Shown here: piece by piece, positions 5,901-7,367 of the stretch | How positions within the stretch are numbered: the stretch's first letter is position 1 | Layout: every line of letters starts with the position of its first letter | Source of the DNA: an uncultured Prevotella sp. | GTDB taxonomy: Bacteria; Bacteroidota; Bacteroidia; Bacteroidales; Bacteroidaceae | Direction: 5' to 3' | Assembly: GCA_937906495.1 (NCBI GenBank) | Contig: CALCVT010000134.1 | Location: forward strand, 1-7,367 | DNA length: 7,367 bases | The notes under the pieces: model-generated | The model's database searches: none | The model's input: only the letters and a program-made list of their open reading frames with translations | Told to the model about the DNA's origin: nothing | Translations under genes and position numbers: made by a program

Positions 5901-7058
5901 TTAAAGTTTGTTGGTTACTTCGTGTCCCATTTGCATCACGTAGGTCAATTCAAGCAAGTCATTGAACATGATAATGTCTGCATCTTTTCCTGCTTCAATA
6001 GATCCCTTACGATTGTAGACGCCCATGATTTTTGCAGGGGTTTCGCTGGCCATGCGGCAAGCATCCTCGAGCGGAATACCAGCTTGTTGTACGCAGGTGC
6101 GGATAAGGCGATCCATAGTAGCGATAGATCCGGCAAGTGCTGAGCGGTCTGCTAGCTTGCATACGCCATCTTCAAGAATAACACGAGGGTCAAAGGCTGC
6201 ATTGCCATGAGTAGCGGCACAAGCCAACGAGTCGGTAACTAGTGCAGTACGTTCAACACCTTTAATTTGGTAAATCATGCGGAGCATAACAGGAGGAACA
6301 TGGATGCCGTCAGCAATCATTTCAACAGTCATGTTTTTTTCAGCAAAGATACTTTCTACGGTACCAGCCTCTTTAAACTCTCGGTTTTTATATACTACAG
6401 GCATTGCATTGTAAAAGTGTGTTGCATGCGTCATACCAGCTTCGTTAGCTGCGTGTACTTCTTGATAGGTAGCGCGGGTATGGCCAATAGATGGCAGTAC
6501 TCCATGTTTGCGGCAGCATTTTATGAATTCAATGGAGCCAGGGAGTTCAGGTGCTTCGTCCCAACGTTTAAGACATTTGGCCTTCTTAAGCAGGGGCTCG
6601 TACTCTTCGGGTACGGGGGCTTTAATCCATTCGGGGATTTGTGCACCTGCCTGTTTCGGATTGAAGTAGGGGCCTTCAAGGTGCAAGCCAAGCACGGGAC
6701 TGTCGGGTTCATTCATTAGCTTTTCACAGGTTTCGACAGCCTTTTCAATCATTGGCATGGTTGAAGACGAAAGTGTAGGAAATATAGAGGTAGTTCCATA
6801 CTCCATGTGGCTTTTAATGGCTACACGAAATGCTTCTTCCGTGCCTTCCATAAAATCGCGTCCACCGCCGCCATGTACGTGCATTTCAATACCACCGGGT
6901 ACAACTACGCACCCTTTAGCGTCAATTTTTTCAGCACCTTCAACAGGAAGGTTGCAGTTGGTTACAGCTTGAATTTTGTTTCCTTCAATGATAACGGATC
7001 CACCTTCTACCCAACCCGTAGGGGTGAGGATACGGCCGTTCATAATTTGTTTCAGCAT
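5901..7058 (-). CDS. nagA: N-acetylglucosamine-6-phosphate deacetylase
   Basis: NagA hydrolyses GlcNAc-6-phosphate to glucosamine-6-phosphate and acetate in the cytoplasm, feeding amino sugars from diet, host glycans or cell-wall recycling into glycolysis or peptidoglycan synthesis. The 385-residue protein is full length (E. coli 382) and belongs to the amidohydrolase superfamily. It shows HVHGGGGRDF (H60, H62), HLEGPYF with metal ligand E128, GHT with H193, HATHFYNAM with H214, ADGIHV (D250, H253) and the catalytic aspartate D276 in VTDS, followed by LAGSIATMD near 308. The C-terminal AGKDADIIMF closes the small beta domain. The ATG at 7058-7056 follows A-rich sequence; a second in-frame ATG at 7043-7041 would lose little. 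It appears monocistronic: its own promoter and leader are upstream, a terminator is downstream, and no nagB is nearby in the window. Confidence 0.96.
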   Translation of the reverse strand: MLKQIMNGRILTPTGWVEGGSVIIEGNKIQAVTNCNLPVEGAEKIDAKGCVVVPGGIEMHVHGGGGRDFMEGTEEAFRVAIKSHMEYGTTSIFPTLSSSTMPMIEKAVETCEKLMNEPDSPVLGLHLEGPYFNPKQAGAQIPEWIKAPVPEEYEPLLKKAKCLKRWDEAPELPGSIEFIKCCRKHGVLPSIGHTRATYQEVHAANEAGMTHATHFYNAMPVVYKNREFKEAGTVESIFAEKNMTVEMIADGIHVPPVMLRMIYQIKGVERTALVTDSLACAATHGNAAFDPRVILEDGVCKLADRSALAGSIATMDRLIRTCVQQAGIPLEDACRMASETPAKIMGVYNRKGSIEAGKDADIIMFNDLLELTYVMQMGHEVTNKL

Positions 7059-7095
7059 GTTTATTGGCTTTTGGTGTTAGGGTCTGTTTAATAAT

Positions 7096-7162
7096 ATAGG
7101 CGTAAGCCTATGTATGCCTCTCTTGTTGTTGGATAGGGATGAAAGTACTTGAGGCTTTACGC
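7096..7162 (-). promoter_or_regulatory. nagA leader with two mutually exclusive hairpins
   Basis: In the minus-strand RNA, ATAGGC-TTAC-GCCTAT (7111-7096) forms a local hairpin. The same GGCTTACGC can instead pair with GCGTAAAGCC (7162-7153) near the predicted 5' end of the transcript, giving about nine to ten pairs with one bulged A. The palindrome could also be a DNA operator for a repressor of amino-sugar genes. Both roles are inferred from pairing alone. Confidence 0.35.
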
Positions 7163-7165
7163 AAG

Positions 7166-7197
7166 CAAAGGTAGTGATTTCTTGTTAATCTGACTAA
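7166..7197 (-). promoter_or_regulatory. Putative nagA promoter
   Basis: TACCTTTG (7173-7166) matches the Bacteroidota -7 consensus exactly and is followed by C. TTAG (7197-7194), one mismatch from TTTG, lies 20 bases upstream as a weak -33 element. Transcription would start near 7161, giving a leader of about 100 bases before the nagA ATG. Confidence 0.5.
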
Positions 7198-7367
7198 TAT
7201 TCAACTTCTTTTTTTAGCATCTACAGTTTGTTGTAGTTAGGAATCGTAAAGGTTGGCCTATTATGTGTGGGCGATTATTTTCTTGATTAATTTTGTGTGA
7301 GTTTTGATTATGTACCCGTTGGCGGAATTAAATCAAGTAAATTAATACAATAAGAGGTTGTATATAT

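Larger units (their letters stand above)
7059..7367. other. Intergenic region upstream of nagA
   Basis: The 309 bases before nagA contain its putative promoter (7166-7197) and a leader with inverted repeats (7096-7162). From about 7200 to the right edge the DNA is AT-rich and has no convincing gene on either strand; the longest starts give only about a dozen codons. A plus-strand TAATTTTG at 7288-7295 with TGTG at 7266-7269 (18-base spacing) could be a divergent promoter for a gene beyond the window, but this is weak. Confidence 0.6.

Noticed and set aside
5832..6143. 103-residue plus-strand open frame starting after the terminator
   Set aside because: Most of it is antisense to nagA, and no promoter or family resemblance is seen.
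6267..6719. 150-residue plus-strand open frame
   Set aside because: It is antisense to nagA, which is full length with all catalytic residues.
7221..7236. Hairpin CTACA/TGTAG as a terminator
   Set aside because: Only five pairs, and no T-run follows it on either strand in the right orientation.
7309..7344. Short plus-strand frame beginning ATGTACCCG
   Set aside because: It is 11 codons plus a stop, without a ribosome binding context or known leader-peptide pattern.

Overview
The window looks like chromosomal DNA from a member of the phylum Bacteroidota, most likely order Bacteroidales. The protein sequences read as Bacteroidales versions of their families. Three of the intergenic regions carry -7 elements of the phylum-specific form TAnnTTTG or one mismatch from it (TAACTTTG, TATCTTTG, TACCTTTG, TAACTTCG). 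Start codons are preceded by A-rich sequence rather than Shine-Dalgarno motifs. All seven genes lie on the minus strand, so transcription runs from high to low coordinates. I see no insertion sequence, phage gene, CRISPR array, tRNA or rRNA, and no sign of recent transfer.

Reading in the direction of transcription: (1) positions 7059-7367 are intergenic and hold the promoter and leader of nagA. (2) nagA (5901-7058) encodes N-acetylglucosamine-6-phosphate deacetylase and is followed by a strong intrinsic terminator at 5764-5823. (3) A likely three-gene unit follows: a DUF5063 protein (5106-5618), a DEDDy 3'-5' exonuclease (4397-5005) and an RlmI-like 23S rRNA cytosine methyltransferase (3121-4299). 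It is driven by a good Bacteroidota promoter just upstream of the DUF5063 start codon. (4) The translation cluster thrS (1053-2996), infC (266-937) and rpmI (1-99, cut by the window edge) follows; rplT would be expected next, outside the window.

Functionally, nagA is amino-sugar catabolism or cell-wall recycling. The middle unit looks like RNA metabolism (an exonuclease and an rRNA methyltransferase) plus a conserved protein of unknown function. The last cluster is the widely conserved ThrRS-IF3-L35 operon.

The gene content is ordinary. The parts worth a second look are non-coding. The thrS-infC junction contains a strongly structured RNA leader with competing stems, which also argues that the first 28 codons of the longest infC frame are not translated. 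The 166-base infC-rpmI gap holds two more stem-loops, one with two mutually exclusive pairings. The nagA leader can form either of two exclusive hairpins. These are candidates for ribosomal-protein or metabolite-linked control, inferred only from base pairing in this single sequence.
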